DNA of 46,439 nt from Aquitalea sp. LB_tupeE (GCF_013391415.1 NZ_JACAXB010000014.1:1-46439); one strand, 5' to 3'; positions 16,266 through 26,907 are shown, numbered from the stretch's first letter. Made by a program: numbers and translations. The notes: a model not told the origin generated them from the sequence alone.

Positions 16266-17663
16266 TTACTGCATCAGCCCTTCCATACAGCTGGCCACGT
16301 GCATGGCCAGGCGGCGTCGCCACGGCGCGCTGGACGGATTGTTCAGCGTGCGGTCTTCACGCACAAAGCTTCGGATGATGGCGTTGTAGCCCAGCCAGCG
16401 CAGTGGCTCCGGCTCCCAGCGGCTAAGGCTGCCGGGCTGGCGCACCCAGGGCTGGCGGGTAAGCAGGGTGTCGCGCCCCAGCATCAGGTCGGCCAGGGTG
16501 CGACCGGCCAGATTGCTGGCCCCCACGCCCTCGCCACCATAGCCACCGGCCCAGGCCAGGCCCTGGCTGGCATCGCACACCATATACGGCTGGAAACGCC
16601 GCGCCACCCCCAGATTGCCACCCCAGCCGTGGCTGATACGCGCCGTGGCCAGCATAGGGAACAGTTCCACCATCAACTGACGGCGTAGCGCGATTTCGTC
16701 TGCGGTCAGCGTAAAGTCCTGGCGCAGCTTGCCGCCAAAGCGATAACCGCCACGCGCGCCAAACACCAGCCGGTTGTCGCGGCTGCGCTGGCCATAGCTG
16801 ACCTGGCGGCTGTTTTCGCTGAAGGCCTCACCGTGGCGCAGGCCAATCTCCTCCCACAGCGCGTCGGACAAGGGTTCGGTGGCGATGATCAGGCTTTGCA
16901 CCGGCAGCTGGTATTGGCCGAAGGGTGGCAGCGTGGCGGCATAGCCTTCCACCGCTGGCACCAGCCAGCGCGCCTGTACCCGGCCTTGTGCGGTGTGCAG
17001 GCTGCCCGGCTGCCAGTGGGTGACGCGGGATTGCTCGTAAATCTGCACGCCCAGCCGCTCCACGCACTCCGCCAGGCCGCGCACCAGGCGGGCGGGCTGA
17101 ATGGTGGCCACATGCGGCGAATACACTGCGCCATACGGCGTGGCCAAGCGCAGACGGCTGTTCAGCGCGGCAACATCCAGCCAGCGGTAATCGTCCTCGC
17201 CATGGCCATGGTCGCGCCAGTCTGCCAGTTGCTGGCGCAGGCGGGCTTCCTGCTCCGGGTAGCGCGCGGCGCAATACAGCACGCCGCCCTTGCGGTAGTG
17301 GCAGTCAATGCCTTCGCGGGCGATCACCCGGCCCACTTCGTCCGGAATATCATGCAGCAGCTTGCGGCTGAGCGCCCGCGCGTCCGGGTTCAGCCCGGCC
17401 AGCAAGCGGTCCTCGCCCAGCACTTCGCCAATCACCCAGCCGCCATTACGGCCGGAAGCCCCAAAACCGGCAATTTCCGCCTCCAACACCACCACGCGCA
17501 GCGCCGGCAGTTGCTGCTTCAGGTAATAGGCAGTCCACAGCCCGGTATAACCGGCCCCGACAATGGCCACATCGGCCTCGATGTCACCAGTGAGGGCCGG
17601 GCGCGGTGACAGGCTGTCACCCAGTTGTTCCATCCACAGGCTGATAAAGGGGCTGGCGGCCAT
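16266..17663 (-). CDS. FAD-dependent oxidoreductase (DAO/PuuB-like)
   Basis: A 465-aa flavoprotein of the D-amino acid oxidase superfamily. The FAD-binding V-G-A-G-Y-T-G motif near residue 35 and the G-F-G-A-S-G-R-N-G-G-W block resemble gamma-glutamylputrescine oxidase (PuuB) and related amine oxidases. The start is placed at ATG 17663, where GGGAG lies eight bases upstream; the frame also opens at TTG 17693, which is less likely. It oxidises a C–N bond of an amine or amino acid with release of hydrogen peroxide, if the family rule holds. It follows the AraC regulator by 32 bp, so the two are probably one unit. The substrate may be a polyamine derivative. Confidence 0.88.
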   Translation of the reverse strand: MAASPFISLWMEQLGDSLSPRPALTGDIEADVAIVGAGYTGLWTAYYLKQQLPALRVVVLEAEIAGFGASGRNGGWVIGEVLGEDRLLAGLNPDARALSRKLLHDIPDEVGRVIAREGIDCHYRKGGVLYCAARYPEQEARLRQQLADWRDHGHGEDDYRWLDVAALNSRLRLATPYGAVYSPHVATIQPARLVRGLAECVERLGVQIYEQSRVTHWQPGSLHTAQGRVQARWLVPAVEGYAATLPPFGQYQLPVQSLIIATEPLSDALWEEIGLRHGEAFSENSRQVSYGQRSRDNRLVFGARGGYRFGGKLRQDFTLTADEIALRRQLMVELFPMLATARISHGWGGNLGVARRFQPYMVCDASQGLAWAGGYGGEGVGASNLAGRTLADLMLGRDTLLTRQPWVRQPGSLSRWEPEPLRWLGYNAIIRSFVREDRTLNNPSSAPWRRRLAMHVASCMEGLMQ

Positions 17664-17695
17664 CGTCGGTTCTCCCGTTGTTGATGGCCCCAAGC

Positions 17696-18526
17696 TTATG
17701 CAGCGGGGTCGCTCTCTGTCGTCGCTGCGTGCCCGCGCGGAAAACGGCGCAGCCAGGCAGCGGGTGACAAGCCGGTATGCTGACGGAAGCAGCGATAGAA
17801 CACCGACAGCGAATTGAAGCCGGCAGCAAAGGCCAGTTCATCCATCCGTACCTTGCTGTCGCTGGCAGGCAGGTGGTCCAGCACATGCTGCAAGCGAGCC
17901 TGGTTCACATAGCCGTAAAAGCTTTGGCCCAGCACCTGGTTGAGCAGATAGGACAGCTGGTTGCGGCTGTAGCCGGTGGCGGCCGCCACGGCGGCCAGAT
18001 TGCAGTCGGCCTGCAGATAGGGCCGGGCCTGCCGGAAATAGCCGTGCAGCTCATCCGCCATGCGCCCCAGCTGGCGCGCCGACAGGCCCAGCTTTTGCAA
18101 GGGCTGCTGACTGGCCGGGCGACCTTGTCCCTGCGGCCCTTGTTGCAGGGTGGCGTATTCGCGCACCTGCCAGATCAGCCCGTCACGCACGGTGATGGCC
18201 TCGCTGCTGTGAAAGCACACCAGCCCCTTGCCGCCTTGCAGCACCAGTTGGTACTGGATGAAGGCGGTATCGCCATCTACCCGGATGCGGTCGATATGTT
18301 CCAGCCGTTCCGCCTCGCCCTGCGGCAGGGAAGACAGCACGTAGTCACGCAGCTGGCCGTGGTGGAATACCCGGTTTTGCAGGAAGTCGTGATAGGCGAT
18401 GTCGGGGTGGTACAGCGCCAGGATGTCTTCCAGCCGCCGCTGTTTCCACGCCTGGTGATAGCGCAGCACCACCTGGTGGGTGGCAGGCAGAAAACCCTGG
18501 CTGTCCGGTGTTGCTGGCTGGTTCAT
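17696..18526 (-). CDS. AraC-family regulator with N-terminal NTF2-like domain
   Basis: A 276-aa regulator. The C-terminal part (about 165-265) is an AraC/XylS double helix-turn-helix with the typical R-N-Q-L-S-Y-L and F-x-S-L-S-V-F-Y-R-C-F-R-Q-H-T-G segments. The N-terminal part (about 15-125) looks like a SnoaL/NTF2-like fold: Y-H-Q-A-W-K-Q-R-R-L-E-D-I-L-A-L-Y, then Y-H-D-F near 45. AraC proteins usually carry a cupin sensor, so this pairing is uncommon. It lies upstream of the FAD oxidoreductase on the same strand and probably controls it. No clear ribosome-binding site was seen for the ATG at 18526. Confidence 0.85.
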   Translation of the reverse strand: MNQPATPDSQGFLPATHQVVLRYHQAWKQRRLEDILALYHPDIAYHDFLQNRVFHHGQLRDYVLSSLPQGEAERLEHIDRIRVDGDTAFIQYQLVLQGGKGLVCFHSSEAITVRDGLIWQVREYATLQQGPQGQGRPASQQPLQKLGLSARQLGRMADELHGYFRQARPYLQADCNLAAVAAATGYSRNQLSYLLNQVLGQSFYGYVNQARLQHVLDHLPASDSKVRMDELAFAAGFNSLSVFYRCFRQHTGLSPAAWLRRFPRGHAATTESDPAA

Positions 18527-18609
18527 GATGGCTGGCGGAGAAAACAGGAAAAATCAATGTAGTGCAAAGCGCGGTGGCGGGCCAGTGTTTACCCTGTCCG
18601 CCACACCGC

Positions 18610-19545
18610 TCAAACTCCCAGCAGCTGCTGGCGCTGTCGGGCAAACTGCTGGCAGGCCTGCTGCAACCACTGGCAGAACAGCTGCACCCGGCGGTCTGTC
18701 GGGTGCGGGCAGCGCAACACATAGCGCGCCAGGGCAGCCACGGTGGCGGGGAATACCTGACGCAAGCGGCCTTGCTCCAGATGTTCCAGCACCTGGGCCG
18801 CCCGTGCCATGGCCACGCCCTGCCCCTGGCAGGCGGCAGCCAGCGACAGGCTGGCCAGATTGTATTCCCGCTCCAGCCACGGCCCGGCGGCAAAGCGGCA
18901 GGCTGGCGGAGCATGTTGCTGCCAGCAGTCCCACTCGGCAAACGGCGGGGCGCCATCCCAGGCGGCGCTGTCATGCAGGCGCCCAAGTAGTACACCTGGA
19001 CGGGACGGGTCGGGATGGGCGGCCAGCCAGTCAGGGCTGGCTACCGGCAGCAGGACTTCATCCAGCAAGGTGGTGCCGGGCAGATCGGCCAGATCGTCCG
19101 GGTCGTAACGTATGCAGACAGCCACACCCGCCGCCAGCATGTCCTGTCGGCTCATGCGCTGGAATTCAGCCCGTAATCGCACCGGAATGGCCGGGTATTG
19201 CTGCTGGAAGGCGCTCAGGCGCGGCATCAGCCAGTCCAGCGCAAAGGACGGCGCACAGCTGATGTGCAATACGCTGTCCTGCTCCGCCAGCTGCTGCAAG
19301 GTGGTGTCGATGTCTTGCAAGGCGGTACTGACGGTGCGGTACAGCGTCTGGCCCTGCGAGGTAAGTTGCAGGCGGCGGTGCTGGCGCACAAACAAGGGGT
19401 AGCCCAGGCGCTGCTCCAGCTGGCGGATTTGCTGGCTGACCGCGCTCTGAGTCAGGTGCAGCTGACCGGCAGCAGCGGTAAAGCTGAGCAGACGCGCAGC
19501 CACCTCAAAACAACGCAGGTTGGCAAGAATGTGGGCATCAAGCAT
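18610..19545 (-). CDS. LysR-family regulator, DsdC-like
   Basis: A LysR transcription factor of 311 aa with an N-terminal winged helix (residues about 5-65, including L-T-Q-S-A-V-S-Q-Q-I-R-Q-L-E) and a periplasmic-binding-protein-like effector domain. The start is placed at ATG 19545 because GGAG sits nine bases before it; ATG 19551 is an alternative with too-short spacing, and the upstream TTG frame is unlikely. It is divergent from dsdA across about 100 bp, the arrangement of dsdC–dsdA in E. coli, so activation by D-serine is inferred. No site can be assigned with confidence. Confidence 0.85.
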   Translation of the reverse strand: MLDAHILANLRCFEVAARLLSFTAAAGQLHLTQSAVSQQIRQLEQRLGYPLFVRQHRRLQLTSQGQTLYRTVSTALQDIDTTLQQLAEQDSVLHISCAPSFALDWLMPRLSAFQQQYPAIPVRLRAEFQRMSRQDMLAAGVAVCIRYDPDDLADLPGTTLLDEVLLPVASPDWLAAHPDPSRPGVLLGRLHDSAAWDGAPPFAEWDCWQQHAPPACRFAAGPWLEREYNLASLSLAAACQGQGVAMARAAQVLEHLEQGRLRQVFPATVAALARYVLRCPHPTDRRVQLFCQWLQQACQQFARQRQQLLGV

Positions 19546-19646
19546 TGGCATAAGCTCCACTAATGGATTCAGCAGCAAGTATCGCTGTTTTTGCGGCGTG
19601 ATGGCGCTCTAGAATGCAGGCTGAAAGTTCACCTGGAAGACACACC
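19546..19646. promoter_or_regulatory. Divergent dsdC-like/dsdA control region
   Basis: 101 bp between the two start codons. TAGAAT at 19610-19615 is a candidate -10 for dsdA with no good -35 (about 17 bp upstream is T-rich). This weak promoter is what an activator-dependent gene would need. No clean inverted repeat was found. Confidence 0.4.
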
Positions 19647-20957
19647 ATGCCCGCCACCTTGCCAGCCAGCTTATTAGCCGCACTACAGTCAAAACAAGGC
19701 CTGCTGTGGCTGAACCCCCAGTTGGGCAGCGCCTTGCCTGCCAACACCCCCACGGCGGAACAAGTCGGCGCGGCGGCAGCGCGGCTGCAACGCTGTGCCG
19801 GCCTGCTGGCCATGTTGTTTCCCGAGCTGGCGGCCACGCAGGGGCAGATCGAGTCCCCCTTGCATGACGCCAGTGCGCTATACGCGCTGCCGCCATACCG
19901 TGGCGTGCAGGGGCAGTGCTGGCTGAAGGGCGACCATGCGCTGCCGGTGGCCGGTTCCATCAAGGCGCGTGGCGGTTTTCACGAAGTGCTGGCCCATGCC
20001 GAGGCACTGGCCTTGCAGCACGGCGTAGTACAACCGGAGGACGACCGCCGCCTGCTGGCTGACACGGGGGCGCGTCAGCTGTTTGCCCGGCATCAGGTGG
20101 TGGTGGGCAGCACCGGTAATCTGGGCCTGAGCATAGGCATCATGGCGGCGGCGCTGGGCTTTCAGGCGGTGGTGCACATGTCGGTAGAGGCCAAGGAATG
20201 GAAAAAGGCACGGCTGCGCCAGCGCGGTGTGACGGTGGTGGAACATGCTGGCGATTATGCTGCTGCCGTGGCGGCAGGCCGTGCCACCGCCGAGGCCGAC
20301 CCGGACAGCTATTTTGTCGATGACGAACATTCGCTGCCGCTGCTGCTGGGTTATGCCGCTGCCGCCGCACCGCTAGCGGCACAGCTGGCGGCGCAGGGCG
20401 CAACGGTGGATGCAGCCCACCCCCTGTTTGTCTACCTGCCTTGCGGGGTGGGCGGCGCGCCGGGCGGCATCGCCCATGGCCTGAAGCTGTTGTTCGGCCC
20501 GCATGTGCATTGTTTTTTTGCCGAACCGGTGGCCTCGCCCTGCATGCTGGTGCAACTGGCCAGTGGCGGCGATGCGCCGCTCTCGGTGTACGACATCGGC
20601 CTGGACAACCGTACCGAGGCCGACGGGCTGGCGGTGGGGCTGGCTTCGCCACTGGTGGCGCCGCTGATGCGGGCCGAATTGAGCGGGGTGTTTACGGTAG
20701 GCGATGACGATTTGTTCCGCCTGCGCTTGCAGGTGGAAGAGCACTGCCAGCTGGCGCTGGAGCCATCTGCTGCGGCGGCGGTTCGTGGCCCGGACTGGCT
20801 ATGCAATAGCCCGGCAGGGCAGGCTTATCTGGTGGCACATGGCCTGCAAGCGCAGCTGGCGGATGCCCATCATGTGGTGTGGACCACCGGCGGCGCGCTG
20901 GTTCCGCCAGAGGAACACCAGCGCTTCCGCCAGCGTGGGCTGTCACTCGCCGGCTGA
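19647..20957 (+). CDS. dsdA: D-serine dehydratase (D-serine ammonia-lyase)
   Basis: PLP enzyme that converts D-serine to pyruvate and ammonia, relieving D-serine toxicity. The start is ATG 19647, with GGAAG upstream; ATG 19614 has no ribosome-binding site. The 436-aa length is close to E. coli DsdA (442 aa). The PLP lysine lies in [10 protein letters not shown] (Lys106), and a Gly-rich phosphate loop ([10 protein letters not shown]) lies near residue 265. Its last 15 bp overlap the end of the convergent ABC transporter gene. Confidence 0.95.
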   Translation: MPATLPASLLAALQSKQGLLWLNPQLGSALPANTPTAEQVGAAAARLQRCAGLLAMLFPELAATQGQIESPLHDASALYALPPYRGVQGQCWLKGDHALPVAGSIKARGGFHEVLAHAEALALQHGVVQPEDDRRLLADTGARQLFARHQVVVGSTGNLGLSIGIMAAALGFQAVVHMSVEAKEWKKARLRQRGVTVVEHAGDYAAAVAAGRATAEADPDSYFVDDEHSLPLLLGYAAAAAPLAAQLAAQGATVDAAHPLFVYLPCGVGGAPGGIAHGLKLLFGPHVHCFFAEPVASPCMLVQLASGGDAPLSVYDIGLDNRTEADGLAVGLASPLVAPLMRAELSGVFTVGDDDLFRLRLQVEEHCQLALEPSAAAAVRGPDWLCNSPAGQAYLVAHGLQAQLADAHHVVWTTGGALVPPEEHQRFRQRGLSLAG

Positions 20958-22721
20958 ACCGGCAGCAAACTGCAAGGCCGCCAGCCGCGCATACAAGGGC
21001 GAGCTGTGCAGCAGTTCCTCATGTCGCCCTTGCGCCACGATGCGCCCGCCTTCCAGCACCACGATGCGGTCGGCCTCTTTCACCGTGGCCAGCCGGTGGG
21101 CAATCACCAGCGTGGTGCGATTGGCGGCGGCGCGTTCCAGCGCGCCTTGCACCAGCTGTTCGGATTCGGCATCCAGCGCGCTGGTGGCTTCGTCCAGCAG
21201 CAGGATGGGCGGGTTTTTCAGGATGGCGCGGGCAATGGCAATGCGCTGGCGCTGGCCACCGGACAGGCGCACACCGCGCTCGCCCAGATAAGTGGCATAG
21301 CCCTGCGGCAGTGCCTGGATGAAGTCGTGCGCGGCGGCGGCACGGGCGGCGGCATGGACTTCCTCATCTGTTGCGTCCGGTCGGCCATAACGGATGTTCT
21401 CCAGCGCGCTACTGCCAAAAATCACCGAATCCTGCAGTACCACGCCAATGTGCTGGCGCAAATCGGCCAGCGCCAGTTGGCGGATATCGATGCCGCCCAG
21501 CGAAATCTGCCCCTGTTGCGGGTCGTAAAAACGCAACAACAGCTGGAACAGCGTGGACTTGCCCGCGCCGGACGGCCCCACCAGCGCAACGTGCTCGCCG
21601 GGAGCCAATTCCAGGTCGATATGGCTGAGCGAGGGCTGCTCCGGCCGTGAGGGGTAGGCAAAGCTCACCTGCTGCAAACGCAGCCTGCCCGCTGCTGGCA
21701 GCGCATGCGGCTGGGTAGGCTCGGTCACCGGCGAGGCCAGTTGCAGCAGCTCCATCAGCCGCTCGGTGGCCCCGGCGGCGCGTTGCACATCGCCCCATAC
21801 TTCGGCCACCGCACCAATCGCCCCGGCAGTCACCACCGCATACAGGATGAACTGTGCCAGTAGGCCGCCGCTCATCTGCCCGGCCAGCACTTGCTGCGCA
21901 CCCAGCCACAGCACGAACACGATGGCGCCGAAGATCAGCATGATCACCGCCACCGTCAGCAGCGAACGGGCGCGAATGCGCGCCAGCGCGGTGGCAAAGC
22001 TCAGCTCCACCGAGCCGACAAAGCGCTTGGCCTCCGCCGCTTGCTGGTTGAAGGCCTGCACGGTGGGAATGGCGTTCAGCACTTCACCGGCCATGGCGCT
22101 GGAATCGGCAATGCGGTCCTGACTGGACTTTGACAGCGCCCGCACGCGGCGGCCAAACAGCACGATGGGCAGCACCACCAGCAACAGCGTCACCAGAATG
22201 TAGCCGGTGAGGCTGGGGCTGGTCATGGCCAGCATCACCAGCCCGCCCAGCATCAGCAGCACATTGCGCAGGCCCATGGACAGGCTGGTGCCGATCACTG
22301 TCTGCACCAGCGTGGTATCGGTCGTCAGGCGCGACAGCACTTCGCCGGTCTGGGTGGTTTCGAAATACTGCGGGCTCATGCTGATGACGTGGCGGTATAC
22401 CGCGCTGCGCACGTCGGCCGTCACCCGCTCGCCCAGCCAGGACACCAGGTAAAAGCGCCCGGCAGTGGCCAGCGCCAGCACCACCGCCACACCAAACAGC
22501 ATCAGAAAGTACTGGTTGATGTGACCGGCATTGCGGCTGGAAAAGCCCTGGTCGATCAGCACGCGGAAGGCCATGGGCAATACCAGTGTGGAGACGGCGG
22601 CCACGGTGAGCGCCAGCAGGGCCAGCCAGGCACGACGCCGGTAAGGACGCAGAAAGGGCAACAGCCCCAGCAAGGGGCTGATGCGTTGCAACAGGGGACG
22701 GGCAGGTGGTGTGACAGACAT
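20943..22721 (-). CDS. ABC exporter, fused permease–ATPase (MsbA-like)
   Basis: A 592-aa half-transporter that should work as a homodimer exporting lipid, drug or other hydrophobic substrates. Six membrane helices (residues about 30-310) precede a nucleotide-binding domain with Walker [10 protein letters not shown], signature L-S-G-G-Q-R-Q-R, Walker [13 protein letters not shown] and the switch His in A-H-R-L-A-T-V. The start is set at ATG 22721; the frame also opens at GTG 22766, which adds an atypical leader. No neighbour suggests a substrate. Confidence 0.9.
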   Translation of the reverse strand: MSVTPPARPLLQRISPLLGLLPFLRPYRRRAWLALLALTVAAVSTLVLPMAFRVLIDQGFSSRNAGHINQYFLMLFGVAVVLALATAGRFYLVSWLGERVTADVRSAVYRHVISMSPQYFETTQTGEVLSRLTTDTTLVQTVIGTSLSMGLRNVLLMLGGLVMLAMTSPSLTGYILVTLLLVVLPIVLFGRRVRALSKSSQDRIADSSAMAGEVLNAIPTVQAFNQQAAEAKRFVGSVELSFATALARIRARSLLTVAVIMLIFGAIVFVLWLGAQQVLAGQMSGGLLAQFILYAVVTAGAIGAVAEVWGDVQRAAGATERLMELLQLASPVTEPTQPHALPAAGRLRLQQVSFAYPSRPEQPSLSHIDLELAPGEHVALVGPSGAGKSTLFQLLLRFYDPQQGQISLGGIDIRQLALADLRQHIGVVLQDSVIFGSSALENIRYGRPDATDEEVHAAARAAAAHDFIQALPQGYATYLGERGVRLSGGQRQRIAIARAILKNPPILLLDEATSALDAESEQLVQGALERAAANRTTLVIAHRLATVKEADRIVVLEGGRIVAQGRHEELLHSSPLYARLAALQFAAGSAGE

Positions 22722-22869
22722 GGGCAGACCCGATGAAAACAAGGCTGTCAGGCTACACCATGCCACCGGCTACGGCCATCCGGGCAGGTTTGCAGCTGCT
22801 GCTAATAAAGGCGCAGCGTCCCTGGGGTATGGGGACGCAACGCAGCGGCAGGGATTTTATCAGCCGCGC

Positions 22870-23058
22870 TTACTTCAGCTTGCAGGTCTTGATGCCGAAG
22901 GGCAAATACGCCGGACACCAGCCAATCAGCCCGGTAGCCAGCGGCACCACGCCAATCCAGCCCCATACCGGCAGCAGGCCGGCCACGGTGGCGATGATCA
23001 GGGCAATGCCAATGACGATGCGCAGGATGCGGTCGAAACCGCCTACATTCGGGGACAT
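22870..23058 (-). CDS. DUF2892/YgaP-like small membrane protein
   Basis: A 62-aa protein with two membrane helices and the pattern M-S-P-N-V-G-G-x-D-R-x-L-R, typical of DUF2892 (the transmembrane part of YgaP-type rhodaneses). It ends with C-P-A-Y-L-P-F-G-I-K-T-C, also typical. GAGGAG precedes the start. These proteins are often controlled by Crp/Fnr or redox regulators; a Crp/Fnr gene lies just upstream on the same strand, beyond a MITE. Function unknown. Confidence 0.9.
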   Translation of the reverse strand: MSPNVGGFDRILRIVIGIALIIATVAGLLPVWGWIGVVPLATGLIGWCPAYLPFGIKTCKLK

Positions 23059-23162
23059 GATGTTCTCCTCGGTTCAGGGCCATGCAGGATGGCGATGAGG
23101 AGATGCTAGACCTTGCTACCGCCGAGGTCAGTGACTAGGTCACACAGCGGCGCGGCTAGCCA

Positions 23163-23280
23163 TAAGAGCCGCTAACAAAACCTCGTAGAGCACCCGAGTC
23201 AAGGCGCGCCGACGCAGACAGTACAATGAGTACGGCAAGTCGGCGCAACGCAGAATCGGGGGTTTTGTTGGCGGGTCTAA
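23163..23280. mobile_element. 112-bp MITE with 3-bp target duplication
   Basis: The element spans 23166-23277. Its 17-bp terminal inverted repeats (23166-23182 and 23261-23277) match at 15 of 17 positions and share the core AACAAAACC. Directly outside them are TAA (23163-23165) and TAA (23278-23280), a 3-bp target duplication of the TNA form seen with some IS5-family transposons. Inside, GCGCCGAC (23206-23213) and GTCGGCGC (23239-23246) form a second inverted repeat, so the transcript would fold into a long hairpin. It has no coding capacity and must be moved in trans. The parent family is inference. Confidence 0.75.
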
Positions 23281-23290
23281 ATACCACAGC

Positions 23291-23947
23291 CTATTTGCCA
23301 GCGAGCTGCTGCAAAGCGTCAGAATCCAGCAATTGCAGCTGGCCGCGCCCCAGCCGGATCCAGCCGCGGCGCTCGAACTCCTTGAGCTGGCGGCTGATCA
23401 CCTCGCGCGCGCTGCCCAGTTCGGCCGCCAGTTCCTGATGGGTGGTACTCAATACGTTCTGGCCACGGGCGCGTTGCAGCAGGCAGGTGGCCAGGCGCTG
23501 GTCGATACGACCAAAGCTGACTTCTTCAATCAGCAACAACAGGTCGGCAATGCGGCTGCCATAGGCGCGGAACACGAAGTCGCGAAATGCTGCAGAGCTG
23601 GCCAGCAACTGGCGGAAGGCCGGAATCGGCAGCGCCTGAGCCTGGATGGCGGTTTCGGCCACGCCTTCGGCATCGTAATCGTTGCCACTCATCAGGCAGG
23701 CGGTGGTGACAATGCAGGTCTGGCCGTTTTCCACCCGGTACAGGGTGATTTCGCGGCCGTTTTCGCCCACTTTCTGTACCCGGATCTGCCCTTCCTGCAA
23801 GAACAGATAGGCCTGACAGGGGCTGCCTTCGCGAAACAGCACGGTGCCGGCCGGGGCTTGCATGGCATGGCTATGCGTCAGCAGTTGGGCGCGGCTGGCC
23901 TCGTCCAGCGCATCCAGGATGGCAAAGTCGCGCGTCCAGTCGCTCAT
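23291..23947 (-). CDS. Crp/Fnr-family transcriptional regulator
   Basis: A 218-aa regulator with an N-terminal cyclic-nucleotide-binding-like beta barrel (about 15-125) and a C-terminal winged helix (about 150-215). The recognition helix lies in L-G-S-A-R-E-V-I-S-R-Q-L-K-E-F. It lacks the N-terminal cysteine cluster of Fnr, so it is not an Fnr-type iron–sulfur oxygen sensor; the effector is unknown. The start at 23947 overlaps the stop of the upstream exonuclease gene (ATGA), which implies coupled translation. The MITE sits 13 bp after its stop. Confidence 0.88.
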   Translation of the reverse strand: MSDWTRDFAILDALDEASRAQLLTHSHAMQAPAGTVLFREGSPCQAYLFLQEGQIRVQKVGENGREITLYRVENGQTCIVTTACLMSGNDYDAEGVAETAIQAQALPIPAFRQLLASSAAFRDFVFRAYGSRIADLLLLIEEVSFGRIDQRLATCLLQRARGQNVLSTTHQELAAELGSAREVISRQLKEFERRGWIRLGRGQLQLLDSDALQQLAGK

Positions 23948-24561
23948 GCCGTCGTTTCCTGCAACAGACCACGGGTTTGCAGTTCCTGATACACCCTTAG
24001 CGCCACCCAGGCGTCGTTGCCGGCATAAGCCTGCTGGGCGGGGCTGAGTGGCAGGCGCGACCAGTTGGTGGTGGACAGTTTTTTCGATTTGCGAAAGTAC
24101 TGGCCAAACAAGCGCGCCACCGCCTGCACCGCACCCACGGTGATGCGGGCATCGTCCGAGGGCAGCAGATTGCCCAGATCGATCAAGCCGCCGCATTCCA
24201 CGCCCAGGCGGCTTTTGAGCAGCGCCCGGTCGGACACCAGATCGAAGCCCACCAGCGGCCGGGCCGGGTCGGCCAGCAAGGTTTTGATTTCCTCCGGCAG
24301 CACGCCCTTCACCACCGGCACCAGCCAGGCGCGCTGGCTGTCGGCCAGCTGGATCAGATGCGGGCCGTCCGACTCCTCACCCTTGCGGAAGGTGGGTTTG
24401 GATTCGGTATCAAAACCCAGCACCGGGGCCGCCAGCAGGGCGGGCATGGCCGCAGCCAGCGCCTGCGGGTTGTCCAGCATGCATACCTGGTCCGGGGTCA
24501 GCGCCGGAAACAGCGGCATGGTTTTGATTTCTTCGCGGGGGATTTGCCGAGTAAGAGACAT
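23944..24561 (-). CDS. 3'-5' exonuclease, RNase D-like (DEDD)
   Basis: A 205-aa protein with the DEDD exonuclease core: V-L-G-F-D-T-E-S-K (first D and E), L-V-G-F-D-L-V-S-D (second D) and a C-terminal Y-A-G-N-D-A-W-V-A-L (DEDDy-type Tyr and Asp). It lacks the HRDC domains of full-length RNase D. The start is placed at 24561 with AAGG upstream; the frame is open further but without a ribosome-binding site. It probably trims RNA 3' ends. It is coupled by a 4-bp overlap to the Crp/Fnr gene. Confidence 0.85.
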   Translation of the reverse strand: MSLTRQIPREEIKTMPLFPALTPDQVCMLDNPQALAAAMPALLAAPVLGFDTESKPTFRKGEESDGPHLIQLADSQRAWLVPVVKGVLPEEIKTLLADPARPLVGFDLVSDRALLKSRLGVECGGLIDLGNLLPSDDARITVGAVQAVARLFGQYFRKSKKLSTTNWSRLPLSPAQQAYAGNDAWVALRVYQELQTRGLLQETTA

Positions 24562-24665
24562 GGCGGGCCTTGATGACGGGAATGGTGCCGCCCGGCAACA
24601 GGCTGGCGGCAAAGCTGCATGATACGGAATCCCCGGCAGCATTTCACCCGGTTTGCTGGTGCCAG

Positions 24666-25556
24666 CTAGCCCGACTGCGGCCGGAATGCCGGTAACTGTA
24701 GCGCCAGATGATCCACCAGCATGCGCACCTTGGGCGAAAGCTGGCGCTTGTGCGGGTATAGCGCCCAGATACCTTCATCCGGCTCCTGATAGGCCGTCAG
24801 CAGTTCCACCAGCGCACCGCTGTGCAGATGACGCGCCACGTAGTAATCCGGCAGCTGGACAATGCCTACCCCTTGCAGCGCGGCATGGGTCAGTGCGTGG
24901 CCGCTATTGCAGCGCAGGCTGCCCTTCACCCGCAGCAGGCGGCGTTTGCCGCCTTCTTGCAGATGCCAGAAGTCGTTGCTGCCCAGCAGGCAGTTGTGGC
25001 CCTCCAGTTCGGACATGCTGTTGGGCAGGCCGTAGCGCTGCAAATAGGCCGGAGCGGCGCAGACATGCTGACGGCGGGTGGCCAGCCGCCGTGCCACCAG
25101 GCTGGATTCGCTCAAATGCCCCAGGCGGATGGCCAGGTCATAGCCTTCGGCCACCAGGTCGAGCACTTGATTGCTGAGGTTGAGCTGAATGTCCAGCGCC
25201 GGGTATTGCTGCAAAAAGCTGGTAATCAGCGGGGCAATGTGGCTTTCGCCATAGGCTACCGGCGCGGTGAGTTTGAGCCGCCCTTGCGGCACCGCCTGAT
25301 GCAGCGACAGGGCGCGTTCAGCTTCGTCCAGCCCGTCCAGCAACTGGCGGCAATGCTGCAAATACAGCTGGCCGCTTTCGGTCAGCGTCAACTGGCGGGT
25401 GGTGCGGTACAGCAGCTGTACATGCAGGCGCTGTTCCAGCCGGGTAACTTCGCGGCTGACCTGCGCTACCGACAGGTCCAGCGCACGGGCGGCGCGGGTA
25501 AAGCTGCCCAGTTCGGCTACGCTGACGAATTCGCTTACCCCTTGCCATGCCGCCAT
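24666..25556 (-). CDS. LysR-family regulator (probable regulator of frmA)
   Basis: A 296-aa LysR factor; the helix-turn-helix spans residues about 5-63 (F-T-R-A-A-R-A-L, then V-A-Q-V-S-R-E-V-T-R-L-E). AGGAG before the ATG at 25556 supports the start. It is divergent from frmA with a 160-bp gap containing an inverted repeat CCGAT-N10-ATCGG, so control of formaldehyde detoxification is likely. Formaldehyde-responsive LysR neighbours of class III alcohol dehydrogenases are common in proteobacteria. Confidence 0.85.
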   Translation of the reverse strand: MAAWQGVSEFVSVAELGSFTRAARALDLSVAQVSREVTRLEQRLHVQLLYRTTRQLTLTESGQLYLQHCRQLLDGLDEAERALSLHQAVPQGRLKLTAPVAYGESHIAPLITSFLQQYPALDIQLNLSNQVLDLVAEGYDLAIRLGHLSESSLVARRLATRRQHVCAAPAYLQRYGLPNSMSELEGHNCLLGSNDFWHLQEGGKRRLLRVKGSLRCNSGHALTHAALQGVGIVQLPDYYVARHLHSGALVELLTAYQEPDEGIWALYPHKRQLSPKVRMLVDHLALQLPAFRPQSG

Positions 25557-25582
25557 TATTACTCCTGTGAAAAAATCATTTA

Positions 25583-26850
<1,268 letters not shown>

Positions 26851-26858
26851 GCACCATG

Positions 26859-26890
26859 CTGCCGGGCCGCCCCAATTGCTGGCCCGGCAG
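26859..26890 (+). promoter_or_regulatory. 10-bp perfect intercistronic hairpin
   Basis: CTGCCGGGCC (26859-26868) and GGCCCGGCAG (26881-26890) pair perfectly around a 12-base loop between frmA and fghA. No T-tract follows, so it is not a plain terminator. It may stabilise the frmA transcript or reduce read-through. Confidence 0.6.
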
Positions 26891-26907
26891 GCTCCCGGGA
26901 GACGGAA

